The position numbers and the translations under genes were made by a program. This document shows positions 63,059 through 64,000 of a DNA stretch of 64,000 bases, piece by piece (the stretch's first letter is position 1; each line of letters begins with the position of its first letter). Under the pieces are notes generated by a model. That model did no database searches. It saw only the letters and a list, made by a program, of their open reading frames with translations, and had not been told where the DNA came from. Source of the DNA: Thermocoleostomius sinensis A174 (GTDB taxonomy: Bacteria; Cyanobacteriota; Cyanobacteriia; Elainellales; Elainellaceae); assembly GCF_026802175.1 (NCBI RefSeq), contig NZ_CP113797.1:1961026-2025025 (forward strand), read 5' to 3'.

Positions 63059-64000
63059 ATGAATAAAGTTCAGCGGTGCTCCACTCCTCGATCGATTCGA
63101 TCCTCTCGTAGGATCACTCATTTGGGTCGATCGGTCAGTTTCTTCAGTCTCTTGCTCTTGAGTACGATGCTGTTGGGCTGTGTGTCTTCATTTCCCTCGC
63201 TCGGCTCTGCCTCTGAAACCACTGACGCTAACGCAGCGGTTCTGTCTACCGAAGACCTGTTGCAGCAAAGCTGGCAAGCTTATCAACAGCGGTTCATTCA
63301 AGCCGACGGCCGGGTAATCGATCGCGAAAGCAACGATCGTTCTACCTCAGAAGCCCAAGCCTATGCTCTGCTGCGGGCCGTATTTATGGACGATCGCCAA
63401 ACCTTCGATCGGGTTTTGCAATGGTCAGAAAATAATCTACAACGCCGCAATGCCAATGGCAGCCGTCGCGATCAGTTATGGAGTTGGAAGTGGGGACGCA
63501 ATGATCAGGGGGAATGGACGACGATCGACGGCAATTTTGCCAGTGATGCTGATGTCGATGCTATTACTGCCCTGATTTTCGCTGCTCGTCGCTGGGGAGA
63601 CCCCGCCTATCTGGAGTTGGCGCAAACCAAACTGCCGGATTTATGGAGATTGTCTACGGTGTCCATTGAGCTAGAAACCGGGGAACCCATTCGCTATTTT
63701 CTGCCTGGACCCCTCGAAGCGTTTCAGCCGCAGCCCGATCGCCTCTACCTCAATCCGTCCTATCTGGCTCCCTATGCCTTTCGTCTGTTTGCTCAGGTTG
63801 ATCCCGATCGCGATTGGCTCAGTTTAGTAGATAGCAGCTATGACGTGTTAACTCGATCGGCGGAAGTGTCAGACATTGGCTTGCCCAGTAACTGGGTGGC
63901 ACTCAATACCGAAACTGGCGAATTTCAACCTGTGCCTCGCACTAGCCCCCTACAAAGTATCTATAGCTTTGATGCCTATCGCGTTTGGTGGCGCATTGCC
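63059..64000 (+). CDS. GH8 endoglucanase-like lipoprotein (BcsZ-like), cut by window edge
   Basis: The frame from an ATG at 63059 stays open for 314 codons to the right edge. The N-terminus ends in lipobox LLGC. The mature part has GH8 features: STSEAQAYALLRAVF, with the acid Glu of S-E-x-Q-x-Y, WSWKWG, and DGNFASDADVDAITALIFA, with the D-A-D of the base region. BcsZ-type GH8 enzymes trim cellulose and are regular members of cellulose operons. It follows the TPR gene by 16 bp. The C-terminal end is missing from the window. Confidence 0.88.
   Translation, partial: MNKVQRCSTPRSIRSSRRITHLGRSVSFFSLLLLSTMLLGCVSSFPSLGSASETTDANAAVLSTEDLLQQSWQAYQQRFIQADGRVIDRESNDRSTSEAQAYALLRAVFMDDRQTFDRVLQWSENNLQRRNANGSRRDQLWSWKWGRNDQGEWTTIDGNFASDADVDAITALIFAARRWGDPAYLELAQTKLPDLWRLSTVSIELETGEPIRYFLPGPLEAFQPQPDRLYLNPSYLAPYAFRLFAQVDPDRDWLSLVDSSYDVLTRSAEVSDIGLPSNWVALNTETGEFQPVPRTSPLQSIYSFDAYRVWWRIA

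Noticed and set aside
1-64000. CRISPR array, rRNA or tRNA genes
   Set aside because: No regularly spaced repeats and no T-loop/anticodon arrangement were found on reading both strands; a covariance search could still find a diverged tRNA.

Overview
The window reads as a chromosome segment from a cyanobacterium. The cyanobacterial HIP1 octamer GCGATCGC recurs (for example at 19964 and 32443), and several genes belong to families that are cyanobacterial or nearly so: a Ycf37-type photosystem I assembly factor, a HetZ-related protein, DUF928, a Tll0287-like DUF3365 heme sensor and a CBCR-like GAF multi-PAS kinase. No rRNA, tRNA or CRISPR array was recognised.

Region 1 (1-8.5 kb) is accessory DNA. 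After a partial DedA gene, a hypothetical membrane protein, a LysR regulator and a small conserved protein, 3.1-8.5 kb looks like a decayed chromosomal integron. It has an integron-type integrase pseudogene on the minus strand, candidate attI cores (GTTAGGC), and divergent plus-strand cassettes separated by attC sites with the expected imperfect stems and extrahelical bases. Cassette 1 carries an HNH nuclease. Cassette 2 carries a membrane/coiled-coil/peptidoglycan-binding-like protein plus a hicBA toxin-antitoxin pair. The second attC has been split by an IS110-family element. The non-coding DNA upstream of its transposase holds a strong stem-loop whose loop carries an exact 8-nt complement of the insertion junction, as expected for an IS110 bridge (seek) RNA. 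The last plus-strand unit is a broken HEPN (Swt1-like)-RNase III gene.

Region 2 (8.7-18.6 kb) holds a phosphorelay operon on the minus strand: an OmpR-type regulator fused to an Hpt domain and split by a 1-nt frameshift, then a 1649-residue multi-PAS/GAF histidine kinase, then a CheY-like receiver. Beside it is a large polyferredoxin membrane protein fused to a cyclic-nucleotide-binding domain.

Region 3 (18.6-47.6 kb) is mostly housekeeping and stand-alone genes: META-domain protein, acetate kinase, metallophosphoesterase, NCS2 permease, ABM-like protein, DUF1275, AraC regulator, DUF928, GH1 beta-glucosidase, EamA transporter, HetZ-related protein, Ycf37, Ser/Thr kinase, DUF3365-HAMP heme sensor, PhnD-like lipoprotein, a methyltransferase/GT2/membrane-protein group, alpha/beta hydrolase and aspS. 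Two small proteins (2.55 kb and 28.1 kb) look related, and the same inverted-repeat element lies about 110 bp upstream of each start. A MITE-like element lies at 24.4 kb, and a tandem pair of small paralogues lies near 47 kb.

Region 4 (48.1 kb to the right edge) is an exopolysaccharide synthesis and export locus of cellulose-synthase type: a BcsB-like subunit, a processive GT2 synthase with N-terminal MshEN-like domains, a separate outer-membrane barrel, a BcsC-like TPR protein and a GH8 glucanase cut by the window edge. A divergent three-gene operon (membrane protein, secreted glycosidase-like protein, outer-membrane barrel) shares its very short promoter region with the synthase genes.
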